Program-made: the position numbers and the translations under genes | Notes under the pieces: model-generated | Database searches by the model: none | Told to the model about the DNA's origin: nothing | Seen by the model: the letters and a program-made list of their open reading frames with translations, nothing else | NCBI GenBank assembly: GCA_964611645.1 | Contig: CAZTAO010000022.1 | Location: forward strand, 1 to 64,000 | Length of the DNA: 64,000 nucleotides | Direction: 5' to 3' | From: CAZTAO01 sp964611645 | Lineage (GTDB): Bacteria > Armatimonadota > UBA5829 | Part shown: piece by piece, positions 49,555 through 58,870 of the stretch | Layout of the letters: each line of letters starts with the position of its first letter | How positions within the stretch are numbered: the stretch's first letter is position 1

Positions 49555-52551
49555 CTACAGATACAACGCCACTCCGCCCAGCCCGAAGTCGAAGAACTCG
49601 TAGGTCTTCTTGAGGCGATCCAGGGCTACAAACTCGCCCGGTCCGACCCAGGGGCTGCCTTTGATGTTGGCGATTCTGTTGGGGCCGAAGCAGTTGACCA
49701 GCGTTGTCACCAACTCGATCTCAATGGTGTTGATCCCCTGGTCCAGCAGGCCGGTCACGTCCGCAACAAACGGCGCCCATCGGAGGGTTCCGGCGGGCTT
49801 GCCGTTGACTCTTATCTCCGCGCATGCGCACTCGGCTTCCACAAGCCTCAGCAGGGCCTGACCCTCGGGTTTGACCAGCAGGTCGAACGAGGCGGTCATT
49901 TTGATCCTGCCGCAGTAGAACGGGAAGCCCTCGGTGTTGAGGTCGCGGCCGCAGGGCTGGTTGAACTCGGTTATCACATACACTCCCGTGTTTCTTTCCA
50001 CTACCCCGAACTTGCCGCAGATGTAGACTTCCTCAGCCTCGGTAGCCTTGTGCTCCCGCCAGTTCTCCGCGGCTATATGGCAGCCGGGGCTGGTGATGTT
50101 GTTCACCTTCTTGCCGGAGATGACCAGAGTGTTCCAGCCGGCCTTGATCCTGGGCAGAACAACCCGGGTGAAGTTGATGTCTTTCCAACTCTTGGCCGGG
50201 TCGAACGCCCCAAGCTCGCCGCGCTGCTTGGCAGCCTTGAGCGGCGAGCCGTTGAACTCCATCGAGTCCAGGTTCTCCGCGACTTCGATTGCCGCGAAGC
50301 AGCCATCTACGTCCACTTCGGAGTAGAAGCTGTAAGTGGCGCGGAAGGGGGTGCCGTCCGGCGCGGGGTAGAAGTGCTCGTGCCAGGCTCCGGCAACCGC
50401 GCCCTCGTAGACCTGCTTGCCGTCCATCTGGAGGGAGAAGTCGTTGAGCAGGAGGACGTTGTCCTCCATCACTTCGCACTCGAAGCCGGAGAGTGAGAGG
50501 TCGGGAACACCCTCTACTTTTGAGCAGAACGATGCGCCGCTGCCCATCACAACTGGTACAGGCTCAGTCGCGCTCTGCGCTTCCGGCCCTGCTATGATGA
50601 GCAGGCTGCCTGCGGGCCATAGAGTTACCTCGAAAGTACCATCCTGCTGGTTTCGACTCCGCTCAACCAGCGTGTACACCGACCCATCAGCCATGTCGAA
50701 TGCCGCCAGCGGCGACTTGCCGAGGGCGGAGAGGTCGACTATCGCGCGCACTTCGCGCTCCTTGCTGATGTTGGAAAGAAGCACTCGGGTGGAGTCGCCA
50801 ACGGTCCTCACGTGTGAATACACGCTGCCCGCGTTGCCTCCGGTGAGCTTGTCGGTTACCTTGACCGGCCCCGGGCAGTCTTTGCCCGCAAGCTCCACGG
50901 CCTGGTCGATATCCATGACCAGCTTCGCATTCTTGATCCGGACCTTGGCGGGGCAGCCGTCGACCAGCGTGGGCATTCCGCCGACCACTATCACCTCGCC
51001 GCCGGCCTCAGCGAACTCCTGCAGCAGGGCCAGCGTGCTGGATCGCAGGTTGCAGGCGGGCGGCACTATCACGCACTTGTAGATCTGAATGCCCACGGCC
51101 AGCTTACCGTCTATCATTCTGCCATGGGTCTTCATGAGGGTCTCGCTGCCGTAGTGGTAGTCCAGCTTCTCAGCAGACAGCTTGCGGGACAGCGCCTCAA
51201 AAGGCTTGTCGAAGACCTGCACGGGCGCGAAGTTGCTCTGCTGCTGAACCGGCGAGAATTCGCACCAGCCACTGGTGAGCGGATGGATGACCAGAATATC
51301 TACCTGTCGCTTGCCCTCGCTGACCGCCGCGCAGAGCCTGCCCTGATAGTCGGCAAACTCCCTCTCATCTTCCCACCACGCCTGCTGGTAGAAGAGGTTG
51401 GCGGGGTAGTCGCGCTTTCTCTCGCCTCGCATTGAGTAGAGCGAGAGGTGGTGGTTGATGAAAGAGATCCCGAGCGCGGCCTGCCAGTCGGCAATCCACT
51501 TGCGGTGGAAGAAGCTGACCTGCCCTCCCACGCAACCGAACACCTCGCAGAACGCCCTCTCCTTGCCAAGCTGGTCTACCGCGCTGGTGACCTGTTTGAC
51601 CGTCACGATCTGGTCCAGATGCAGGCCAAGTTTGTCGATTCCGGGCCAGTGCATGAACTCGTAGTGGCTCATCGCGTCGCCGCAGTGCGATGTCTGGGAA
51701 TGGATGTCGTCTTCGGCGAGGAAGTGACCGGTGAGCTTGAGGTTGTTGGCATCGCACCAGTCGTAGTATTGTTTGGAAAAGCTCTCCCGGAAAAGCTCGG
51801 AGGCGGCGGTGTAGAAATCCAACCGAACCTTCTGGTAGCCTTCAAACTCGAAGAATATCTCGGGCAAGTGGTCTTTGATGTCGTAGCCGTGCATCGTCTT
51901 GAAGAATGCCGGCAGGTACTCTGACCACGGCGCGCCCGGCGGCATGCCGTGGTGGAACCTATAGGCAGGCTCATCGGTGAAGACTCCGGGAATGGCCTTG
52001 CCGAAGTGCTTCCCGCAGGCTTTCTTGTACTTCTCGTGAGTGCAATCGAGGAACGCGCGCACCGCCTTGGGGTTCATCAGGTCGACATAGCAGGTCTTGT
52101 TGAACCACAGACTGCCGAGCGACGCCCTTCGCGCGCACACCAGGTACTCAACGCCGTCATGCTCGAACCGGGTAAGCACCGAGTCATTGTCGGTCTTCTC
52201 GCTCTTCGACAGCAGCACAAGCGTTCGTGAACGGAACGCCTCATCCTGGAGCGGTACTACGCCGCTCGCGTAGCCCGAGGGCCACTTGTCTTCATCGTAG
52301 AGCCAGGCGTAGGTGCCGGTCTTTTCGGCCTCGTCGGCGCAGGCGTTGACCAAGTCCATCCACTCATCGGAGAGGTACCCGGTTACCAGGCCCACTCTCG
52401 AGTGCATGAAATACGATCCCCAGCCCTTTTCGGCCATCTCACGTATCTGCCGCCGAAGCTCAGGCTCATCAAGCTTATCGTTCCAACTCCAGAACGGCGC
52501 AGGCCGCATCAGCGGCTTGGGATTCTTCAGGTTTTCCAGATTGTTCGTCAT
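49555..52551 (-). CDS. GH106-like glycoside hydrolase
   Basis: 998 aa, no signal peptide. The N-terminal barrel starts MRPAPFWSWNDKLDEPELRR and has GSYFMHSRVGLVTGYLSDEW and LYDEDKWPSGYASG, typical of the GH106 (alpha-L-rhamnosidase-like) superfamily; IPGVFTDEPAYRFHHG and TGHFLAEDD contain candidate acids. C-terminal beta domains include LRLVEAECACAEIRVNGK, a sugar-binding fold. Odd feature: residues 626-634 (LVERSRNQQ) are encoded by a half copy of the TTTCGACTCCGCTCAA repeat in frame. It overlaps the upstream gene by 77 bp. Confidence 0.8.
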   Translation of the reverse strand: MTNNLENLKNPKPLMRPAPFWSWNDKLDEPELRRQIREMAEKGWGSYFMHSRVGLVTGYLSDEWMDLVNACADEAEKTGTYAWLYDEDKWPSGYASGVVPLQDEAFRSRTLVLLSKSEKTDNDSVLTRFEHDGVEYLVCARRASLGSLWFNKTCYVDLMNPKAVRAFLDCTHEKYKKACGKHFGKAIPGVFTDEPAYRFHHGMPPGAPWSEYLPAFFKTMHGYDIKDHLPEIFFEFEGYQKVRLDFYTAASELFRESFSKQYYDWCDANNLKLTGHFLAEDDIHSQTSHCGDAMSHYEFMHWPGIDKLGLHLDQIVTVKQVTSAVDQLGKERAFCEVFGCVGGQVSFFHRKWIADWQAALGISFINHHLSLYSMRGERKRDYPANLFYQQAWWEDEREFADYQGRLCAAVSEGKRQVDILVIHPLTSGWCEFSPVQQQSNFAPVQVFDKPFEALSRKLSAEKLDYHYGSETLMKTHGRMIDGKLAVGIQIYKCVIVPPACNLRSSTLALLQEFAEAGGEVIVVGGMPTLVDGCPAKVRIKNAKLVMDIDQAVELAGKDCPGPVKVTDKLTGGNAGSVYSHVRTVGDSTRVLLSNISKEREVRAIVDLSALGKSPLAAFDMADGSVYTLVERSRNQQDGTFEVTLWPAGSLLIIAGPEAQSATEPVPVVMGSGASFCSKVEGVPDLSLSGFECEVMEDNVLLLNDFSLQMDGKQVYEGAVAGAWHEHFYPAPDGTPFRATYSFYSEVDVDGCFAAIEVAENLDSMEFNGSPLKAAKQRGELGAFDPAKSWKDINFTRVVLPRIKAGWNTLVISGKKVNNITSPGCHIAAENWREHKATEAEEVYICGKFGVVERNTGVYVITEFNQPCGRDLNTEGFPFYCGRIKMTASFDLLVKPEGQALLRLVEAECACAEIRVNGKPAGTLRWAPFVADVTGLLDQGINTIEIELVTTLVNCFGPNRIANIKGSPWVGPGEFVALDRLKKTYEFFDFGLGGVALYL
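50651..50671. repeat. Half palindrome inside the GH106-like gene
   Basis: TTTCGACTCCGCTCAACCAG matches one arm of the elements at 2675, 10033 and 62625. It is read in frame as LVERSRNQQ on the minus strand, without a stop. Confidence 0.7.
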
Positions 52552-54634
52552 AGTTCCTATCCTCTTTCAGAGATTGCGGATGCGTCCGACGGACGCAGGC
52601 TTCTGACAACTGACCCTTCGGCAACACCAGCACTCTCGTCTCCAAACTCGCCAGAGGATTGCCGTAGACCACATCCTCGCCATCCTGGATCAGGTCTGCA
52701 GGTTTGGGCTGTGGGCCTTGCCTTGTGATCTCGACGGCGTCCTTGGCCGTGAGCCCGGGGGCGAACAGGCAGACCTGCTCCACCGGGTCGAGCGCGGCGT
52801 TTACCAGGAGTAGAGCAACCTTTTCTCCGAGATCGTAAGCATATACTCCCAGGAATGGCAATGCCCTTGCGAACGGATATTGCTTGGGCGCTCGGTTACT
52901 CTCCAGGAACCGCTGGATGAGGTCCTGGCGGATGGCGCTCAGATGGGTGCTGAAGCCTCTGGCGAACCGGCCATACGGCAGGATGAATACCCTGTCCTCG
53001 TGAATCGCGACGCCCGTGGCGATCTGCTTGCCTGCGGGGTCGTAGACCAGAGACTTGACCTTCGGGCTGCCGGAGTATTCTATATCCAGGAAGTCTCCAG
53101 CTCCGCACTGCGCGGATATCCGAGCATTCTTCGTGCCCCGACAGATTTCGCCATCCACGAGCGCCTCGTAGGCCTGGTAGCCGGTGTTATCCAGCCGCCA
53201 CTCGGCTGACTTGATCCCAGCCAACTCACCCAAGCCCATCTGGTAGAGGGTGTAGGCACCGTCGCCTTCCAGCAAAACGTGGTTCTCGGCGAAGAGCTTC
53301 TCGATAGCTGGCTTGTCCAGGCTTCTGAAGAACTGGCCCGACACCGCCACGACGTCGTTTGTGGGGAGCGCGTCCACGGAGTGCTTTGTGGTCACGCCAA
53401 ACCCGATGAGCAGGCCGGCCCAGAACTGCTCATCCGGGTACAATTCGGACATGGCGCTACCCTGGGGGGTATGCAGCGCGTAGGATGACTTCGTGTTTGA
53501 GAGAATCTTCACGCCCTGCCGATTGGCGCTGCTCAGGCCCAGTTCGGTCACGGAGTTGAGGTACGGCTTAATCCCGGCCAAGGGTTCATCGTACCGGTCC
53601 CCCGCCCAAATGCCATCAGCCATCATCGGATAGATATTGAATGTCATGCCGCTTGTCCCGATGGCCAGCGCGGACTCTATCTGGTGCTGCGTGAATGTGC
53701 GAGACTTCGAGAACGTGGTGTGCGGGAAGCTCTCAAGCTCGGGGTATATCTCAGTGGACGCGGGAATGCTCGCGGCGGTCCTGGAGCTGACAACCTCAAA
53801 AGCCATCAGGTATTCCCATCCGACTTTGTCTGAATAAGCGGGCAAGTGAATTCTGTCCACCGGCTCGTGGCAACCGCTCGTGAGGCCGTAGAGTATCGCT
53901 GACCAGTCGCGGGCCTCGGCGCAGTGCACGAACGGAGCGCTGCTCATAAGCCCGACCTTGGTGGACGGCGACACGCTGTGGACCGCGTCCCCGATAACCT
54001 TTGCCAGGTCGGCCATAGAGTCACGCGCAACATCCAGCCATATCTTGCGGAAAGGGTGCGGCTCGCCCGGTTGAAGCATCCCCTTGACGAACTCTTCCCG
54101 GGTCAGTTGTCTGCCGGCCAGCCTTGAAAACTCGGCCATATGAAGGTCGCAGAAGCAGCCTCCCCACTCCAGCGGCGGCCAGTGGTTGTGGAGGCGGAAG
54201 TCATCTTCCACCCAGATGGTGTCAGGTTCGATGGAAGCGTACAGCTTGTGCGCCTCGACCGAATACTTGCGCCATTCCGGGCAAAGCGGGCAGGCGACAG
54301 CCTCGGCCTTGGTGCCGTTAGGGTCGACCATCGTGTGGAAGTTCTGCCCAGGCCATAGCTTGCGCCCGCGGTCGGCATGCAGGGTGGTTATCCAGGGGTT
54401 GATAGATGTGGTGATACCCAGCGGAGTCAGAATCTTCTTGGCCCGCGCGATCAGCTCTACCCACGGCACAATCTTATCTATAGGCAGGTGCCCCTGGCAG
54501 AGCTCTTCCGGCGCGACGAAGAACATGACATCGTCGATCTTGGCCTGTCCACAGAACTCGACCAGCTTCGCCAGCTTCTCTTCTTCCTGAAAACCCGGCT
54601 CAACACAGAAACGCAGAATGTACTTATACAACAA
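52475..54634 (-). CDS. Large uncharacterised protein, probable TIM-barrel hydrolase
   Basis: 719 aa, no signal peptide. The first 330 residues look like a barrel: KYILRFCVEPGFQEEEKLA, TPLGITTSINPWITTLH, EPDTIWVEDDFRLHNHWPP (candidate acids) and STKVGLMSSAPFVHC. The remainder contains VKILSNTKSSYALHT and beta-rich segments, possibly a GATase-like and a sugar-binding domain. It overlaps the GH106-like gene by 77 bp, so the two are co-expressed and likely act on the same glycan. Family not recognised by name. Confidence 0.65.
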   Translation of the reverse strand: MLYKYILRFCVEPGFQEEEKLAKLVEFCGQAKIDDVMFFVAPEELCQGHLPIDKIVPWVELIARAKKILTPLGITTSINPWITTLHADRGRKLWPGQNFHTMVDPNGTKAEAVACPLCPEWRKYSVEAHKLYASIEPDTIWVEDDFRLHNHWPPLEWGGCFCDLHMAEFSRLAGRQLTREEFVKGMLQPGEPHPFRKIWLDVARDSMADLAKVIGDAVHSVSPSTKVGLMSSAPFVHCAEARDWSAILYGLTSGCHEPVDRIHLPAYSDKVGWEYLMAFEVVSSRTAASIPASTEIYPELESFPHTTFSKSRTFTQHQIESALAIGTSGMTFNIYPMMADGIWAGDRYDEPLAGIKPYLNSVTELGLSSANRQGVKILSNTKSSYALHTPQGSAMSELYPDEQFWAGLLIGFGVTTKHSVDALPTNDVVAVSGQFFRSLDKPAIEKLFAENHVLLEGDGAYTLYQMGLGELAGIKSAEWRLDNTGYQAYEALVDGEICRGTKNARISAQCGAGDFLDIEYSGSPKVKSLVYDPAGKQIATGVAIHEDRVFILPYGRFARGFSTHLSAIRQDLIQRFLESNRAPKQYPFARALPFLGVYAYDLGEKVALLLVNAALDPVEQVCLFAPGLTAKDAVEITRQGPQPKPADLIQDGEDVVYGNPLASLETRVLVLPKGQLSEACVRRTHPQSLKEDRNYDEQSGKPEESQAADAACAVLELER

Positions 54635-54680
54635 TTAGATACCCCCATGGTGTTGATCTATTCTCTGTAGAGACTCTATG

Positions 54681-54825
54681 TAGATGGTCAGGGACATGCT
54701 GTCCCTGACCCACTTCCCCGGGCATGCTGCCCGTATACACACCTGCCTGTCCAGATGGCGGACGGACAACATGTCCGGGCAATTAGGTCGAGGATAACAT
54801 ATCCTCGACCATCAGAGACCATCTA
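54681..54825. repeat. Bounded array of four short hairpins
   Basis: TAGATGGTC (54681-54689) and GACCATCTA (54817-54825) are exact inverted ends. Inside lie four stems with 5-base loops: GTCAGGGAC-ATGCT-GTCCCTGAC (54687-54709), CGGGC-ATGCT-GCCCG (54719-54733), CGGAC-AACAT-GTCCG (54763-54777) and GTCGAGGAT-AACAT-ATCCTCGAC (54787-54809). The first two share loop ATGCT and the last two loop AACAT. Confidence 0.85.
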
Positions 54826-54849
54826 TCCTAGGCCATCAGGATTGGCTCG

Positions 54850-55587
54850 TTACCTGCCAGACTTCTGTGCCAGGCATGTCTGGTATATGTTCACCAGAGC
54901 CTCGCAGTAGGAACCGGTGTGGTTGTAGTATCCGATCCGCTCAAATAGCGGTCTTGCTATCCGTTCGGCTATGTCCTCTCTCACATCCTCCGGCAGCTCT
55001 GCTTGCCTCTCAACAAATCGCCGTAGCGCTTCCATCTCCTGAGGCCCGAGCGGCGGGATATCCAGGGGGGAGTCGGGCTGGAAGCTCAGTTCCGGGGACT
55101 GTGCGGGCTCCAGCTTCGGCTGCACTCTGCGCTCCCGGACCACTATTGTGCCCCCCGCCAAATCGCCCAGTCTCTTGCTGTTCGACGTAAAGACCATACT
55201 CACCAGGCCGACCCCATAGAGCGACGGCAGAAAGTCGATCACGCGGAAGAGGTTTCTGATGACAACCGCCGATGTGTCCACCGGCAGGCCCTCCTCACGC
55301 ACCACGCGAAGGCCCAGCAGTCGCTTGCCGGGGGACTGGCCGTTCCATATAGTCTCAAAGAACATCGAGTAGCCGACATTGATGAGGAACCACCCTGTTA
55401 TGGCCGCTGTGAGGGCAAAGGTTCCGGATAGAGTGACCGATATGTAGACCAGATACACCAATAGAGCATACATGAGCGCCTGGATGAGCAGGTCGATCAT
55501 CGCCGCGCCTCCGCGCGAGCCCGCGCCCGCGATCTGATACTCGATGGTCACATTCTCCGGGGTTGTGATTGTGAATGTCCTTGCCAC
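54850..55587 (-). CDS. RDD-family membrane protein
   Basis: 245 aa from GTG 55587, with AGGAGA upstream; it starts ARTFTITTPENVTIEYQIAG as in related proteins, while the longer frame overlaps the flippase antisense of sense. The RDD domain spans about 25-150: GGAAMIDLLIQALMYALLVY with Arg/Asp near the first helix, ETIWNGQSPGKRLLGLRVV, IRNLFRVIDFLPSLYG. The soluble C-terminus (DVREDIAERIARPLFERIG) is helical. RDD proteins are of largely unknown transport function. One base separates it from the flippase stop. Confidence 0.85.
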   Translation of the reverse strand: MARTFTITTPENVTIEYQIAGAGSRGGAAMIDLLIQALMYALLVYLVYISVTLSGTFALTAAITGWFLINVGYSMFFETIWNGQSPGKRLLGLRVVREEGLPVDTSAVVIRNLFRVIDFLPSLYGVGLVSMVFTSNSKRLGDLAGGTIVVRERRVQPKLEPAQSPELSFQPDSPLDIPPLGPQEMEALRRFVERQAELPEDVREDIAERIARPLFERIGYYNHTGSYCEALVNIYQTCLAQKSGR

Positions 55588-55588
55588 T

Positions 55589-57082
55589 CTATGGTATCTC
55601 CTCTTGTTCGGCATCCGGCCCCAGCCGCCCAAATCGCGCCCGAACCCTGCTCCAGCCGCCCAGTTCTCTCCAGAACACCCGCACCGTGTATCCGCCGAAC
55701 GCAAGACCCAAGGCCAGCGACACGACCGTCCGCCAGCCTTCCAGGCCAAGCGCGGGTAGGCTTCTCACCAACGCGCCGGCGACTACAGCGGCTCCGAGGT
55801 ACCACAGACTCCTGGGGTCAAGTGTGAGGCCAAGACTGCGGTGGGCGACCAGGTAGACTACGATGGAATACACTATATAGGATACCAGAAATGCCATTCC
55901 CAGTCCTTCTACTCCATAGAGCGCCATTCCAACGTAGCTTGCCGCCAGGGTCACCACCCCAAGCACGGACTCTATCAGCAGATACTTCGCGCTGCTCAGA
56001 CATGCCACTATGGCGTAGGACATAGTCCAACTGCCGAACCGGAACAGATCTCCCAGAAGCTGCCACTCGAGTATCCTGGTGGCGGGTGCAAATTCACGGG
56101 AGTACAGAATCGGGATGACATACGGCACGGCCGCAAGCGCAACCAGTATCACAGGCGCCGTAATCAGCAGCACCAGCCTCTGCTGCTCGTGAACGCATTG
56201 CCGCAGTTCCTCCGGCTTGCCCTTCAGCGCGGAGATCCGAGGGTAATAGTCCTGAGACATTGAGACCAGTATGATGCCAAGGTAGGTGGCGGCAATGTTG
56301 GTAGCCGCCCTGAAGAAGCCCACCTCCATCATCCCCAGCCTGTGATTGACCAGAATGGGCAGCAGATACTGCACCCCGGTCCCAACCAGCAGCGCGAGAA
56401 CGTACGGTCCGCCGAAGCGCAACAGGCGCTCGACGGTGGCGCGGATGCGTTCGCGGGTAAGTCCGGCGGCAGCTTTGGGCACTTCCTTGTAGAGATAGAT
56501 TCGCGTGATCGTCCAGCCGGCGCAGGAATCGAGCACAATCGCCCACGGAATCGCTTTCGCACCATAGAGCCACAGCGCTCCGACCAAGAGCACGGTACTT
56601 GCGATCTTGCTGTAGACCATGATCTTGGCCAGAGCCCCGACCCGGTGGTAGGCATTGATGGTGCTGGACTGGACTCCGTTATGCAGTGTAAAGAATAGGG
56701 CTATGGCTACCGGGACAAGCAGCATGTCCATCCCCGGCTTGCCGAACACTGCTCTGCTGATAGGACCGTGAAGGAGCAAAAGCACCACGCAGGCGACAGC
56801 GAAGGCGGATAGCATTATCAGTTCCGCGGCTTTGCGGACCGAACTCACCTCCACCTCGTCCTGCTCTGCCAGGGCTTGCGCGCCCATCCTCACCAGGCCG
56901 GTGGCCACGCCGAATCCACAGATTATGCCAAGCAGACCCAGTGGAGCGGATACAAGGCTGAATAAGCCCACTCCGCCGGGACCGGCGAAGACCGCCCACG
57001 CCTTTGCGGAGACGAGCTGGATGAAGATGGTTATCAGCGAACTGCTGCCCAGTATCGCGCTGGCTTTGATTATCGATTTCAA
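55589..57082 (-). CDS. Polysaccharide flippase (Wzx/MATE-like)
   Basis: 497 aa with about fourteen membrane helices. The N-terminus (KASAILGSSSLITIFIQLVSAKAWAVF) and GGVGLFSLVSAPLGLLGII are typical of O-antigen translocases. The ATG overlaps the phosphoribosyltransferase stop by 4 bp. These proteins flip lipid-linked sugars across the inner membrane. No polymerase or glycosyltransferase lies next to it, so its glycan is unknown; the GT39-like gene is 10 kb away. Confidence 0.88.
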   Translation of the reverse strand: MKSIIKASAILGSSSLITIFIQLVSAKAWAVFAGPGGVGLFSLVSAPLGLLGIICGFGVATGLVRMGAQALAEQDEVEVSSVRKAAELIMLSAFAVACVVLLLLHGPISRAVFGKPGMDMLLVPVAIALFFTLHNGVQSSTINAYHRVGALAKIMVYSKIASTVLLVGALWLYGAKAIPWAIVLDSCAGWTITRIYLYKEVPKAAAGLTRERIRATVERLLRFGGPYVLALLVGTGVQYLLPILVNHRLGMMEVGFFRAATNIAATYLGIILVSMSQDYYPRISALKGKPEELRQCVHEQQRLVLLITAPVILVALAAVPYVIPILYSREFAPATRILEWQLLGDLFRFGSWTMSYAIVACLSSAKYLLIESVLGVVTLAASYVGMALYGVEGLGMAFLVSYIVYSIVVYLVAHRSLGLTLDPRSLWYLGAAVVAGALVRSLPALGLEGWRTVVSLALGLAFGGYTVRVFWRELGGWSRVRARFGRLGPDAEQEEIP

Positions 57083-57756
57083 GTAGTTGGCCCGTCTCCC
57101 CAGGACTTCGCTTTACGCAGAAGCTCCAGAACCTCAGTATCGGATGTCTGCCCGAACCGGACATACCAGTTGCCGACCGCATAGAACGGCGACGGCGTGC
57201 GCAGAACCAGGAACATGTCGGTAAGGCGCGTGAATTCGCTCACCACATCTTCCGGAGCCACGGGCACCGCCAAGCCGACTTCCTTCGCGCCGATCTCCCG
57301 CAGCGAACGAATCGCCGCCCTGAGAGTGTAACCTGTTGCGATGCCGTCGTCAACTACGAGCACGGTCTTATCCGAAACATCCGGGGGTTCGGCAGTCCCA
57401 CGATATGCCAGGAGCCGCCTGTCGGCCTCAAGAGCCTGCCGGTGCGCCTCGGCCTGGATGTAGGCGTCGTTCACGCGCAGCATCGATATAGAGGAGGAGT
57501 CCAGCATCGGCTGCCTGCTTCCCCAACTGGCCACCGCGCCGATTGCGAGCTCTTCCTGGCCGGGCGCGCCAATCTTGCGGGGCACTACTACATCCAGCGT
57601 GGAACCCAGCATCCTGGCAACCTCGTAAGCCACCTCAACCCCGCCCCTGGGAACTCCGAACACAATGTCCGGCCTGTAGCGCTGAGCCGCTAACTTCTCC
57701 CCAAGCAACTGGCCCGCCTGGGAGCGATCCGCGAATGCGTCGAAGCGATCGTACAT
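57079..57756 (-). CDS. Phosphoribosyltransferase-domain protein
   Basis: 225 aa from ATG 57756, preceded by AGAGGTGA; a start at 57777 adds seven residues. The PRPP-binding motif is VLVVDDGIATGYT (about 119-131). The N-terminal YRPDIVFGVPRGGVEVA and RKIGAPGQEELAIGAV are those of the stand-alone phosphoribosyltransferase-like proteins that often lie beside dienelactone-hydrolase-like or erythromycin-esterase genes. The biochemical role is not established. It overlaps the flippase by 4 bp. Confidence 0.85.
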   Translation of the reverse strand: MYDRFDAFADRSQAGQLLGEKLAAQRYRPDIVFGVPRGGVEVAYEVARMLGSTLDVVVPRKIGAPGQEELAIGAVASWGSRQPMLDSSSISMLRVNDAYIQAEAHRQALEADRRLLAYRGTAEPPDVSDKTVLVVDDGIATGYTLRAAIRSLREIGAKEVGLAVPVAPEDVVSEFTRLTDMFLVLRTPSPFYAVGNWYVRFGQTSDTEVLELLRKAKSWGDGPTT

Positions 57757-57811
57757 AGTATCACCTCTGTTTTTCACATTCTACCCGCTGACCGGTCTTT
57801 CCTGCGGGTAA

Positions 57812-57820
57812 TGGTATAAT
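57812..57820 (+). promoter_or_regulatory. Extended -10 element upstream of the Memo-like gene
   Basis: TGGTATAAT lies 193 bp before the Memo-like ATG. Two palindromes (57842-57876, 57898-57973) lie between, so the leader would carry two hairpins if this promoter is used. Confidence 0.5.
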
Positions 57821-57841
57821 GGCGCGGATTCGAGTTGCGGT

Positions 57842-57876
57842 GTTTCGGGACTTGAGCGGAGCGGAAGTCCCGAAAC
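57842..57876. repeat. GTTTCGGGACTT palindrome
   Basis: GTTTCGGGACTT and AAGTCCCGAAAC form a perfect 12-bp stem, sister to 26683-26717. Confidence 0.75.
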
Positions 57877-57897
57877 GAGACTGTGTGACGTGGGATA

Positions 57898-57973
57898 GTT
57901 TCGGGATTTCCGGAGCGGTTGAGAGGTGCGTGGCACAAGTCCAGGCAAGCGGGCGCTCCTCAAATCCCGAAAC
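57898..57973. repeat. GTTTCGGGATTT palindrome, long form
   Basis: GTTTCGGGATTT (57898-57909) faces AAATCCCGAAAC (57962-57973) across 52 bp. Adjacent to the previous element, giving a tandem pair. Confidence 0.7.
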
Positions 57974-58012
57974 ACCGTTGTTTGGCAATGCGTGTGATAT
58001 GGAGGTGTAATT

Positions 58013-58870
58013 ATGGTTCGCAGGGCGGTTGTGGCGGGATCGTTTTATGAGGATAGCAAGTCGGGGCTGATTGCGTCTATTGAGGGGTGTTTTATGCACG
58101 AGCTTGGGCCAGGCATACTGCCTCAGATCAAGGCGGAGCGCCGTGGCGATCTGCTTGGGCTGGTTTCGCCTCACGCGGGGTTCATGTACTCCGGCATGGG
58201 GGCTGCTCACGCCTACTTCAGGCTCGCGCAGGACGGGATACCGGATGTGATAGTGCTGCTCGGTCCAAACCATCGGGGAATAGGAGCGCCGGTTGCGGTC
58301 AGCCCGCACGATACCTGGCAAACCCCGCTGGGCGACCTCGAAGTGGACAAGCAGGTAGCCGACGCCATCATCGAGCAGTCTCTTCACGCCTCAGCGGACG
58401 CCACCGCTCACTCGATGGAGCACTCCATCGAGGTCCAACTGCCGTTCATCCAGTTCATCTCCGGAAGTTCTTCCAAGATAGTGCCGATTTGTATTGCTCA
58501 CCTGGCTTTGAGGGATGCGCAGGAACTGGCTGAGGACCTTGGCATAGCTATCGCGCGAGCGATTGGCGGCAAGTCGGCCGTGATTGTGGCAAGCACGGAC
58601 TTCACCCACTACGAGTCCGCCGATTCGGCCCGGAAGAAAGACAAAACGCCCATCGAACGCATCATAGACCTCGATAGCGAGGGGCTGGTCGCTGACGTCT
58701 ACAAAGAGGACATCAGCATGTGCGGGGTAGTAGGCGCGGCGGTGATGGTCAGCGCATGCTCGCACCTCGGCGCAACCAAGGCAGAGCTGCTCAAGTACTA
58801 CTCGTCAGGAGACCTAACGGGGGACAAGAAGCAGGTTGTGGGGTATGGGGCGATGGCGGTGAGCGTTTGA
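58013..58870 (+). CDS. Memo-like protein (AmmeMemoRadiSam system protein B type)
   Basis: 285 aa, ATG preceded by GGAGGTG. The family motifs are VAGSFYEDSKSGL, LVSPHAGFMYSGMGAAHAY, VLLGPNHRGIG, HSMEHSIEVQLPFIQF and VASTDFTHYES, the histidines and acids that bind metal in this fold. The protein resembles extradiol dioxygenases in fold. In many bacteria it is encoded with AMMECR1 and a radical SAM gene; neither is in this window. A GC hairpin follows the stop. Confidence 0.9.
   Translation: MVRRAVVAGSFYEDSKSGLIASIEGCFMHELGPGILPQIKAERRGDLLGLVSPHAGFMYSGMGAAHAYFRLAQDGIPDVIVLLGPNHRGIGAPVAVSPHDTWQTPLGDLEVDKQVADAIIEQSLHASADATAHSMEHSIEVQLPFIQFISGSSSKIVPICIAHLALRDAQELAEDLGIAIARAIGGKSAVIVASTDFTHYESADSARKKDKTPIERIIDLDSEGLVADVYKEDISMCGVVGAAVMVSACSHLGATKAELLKYYSSGDLTGDKKQVVGYGAMAVSV

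Noticed and set aside
54681..54825. CRISPR-like repetition
   Set aside because: The four hairpins differ in stem sequence and have no spacers of constant length.
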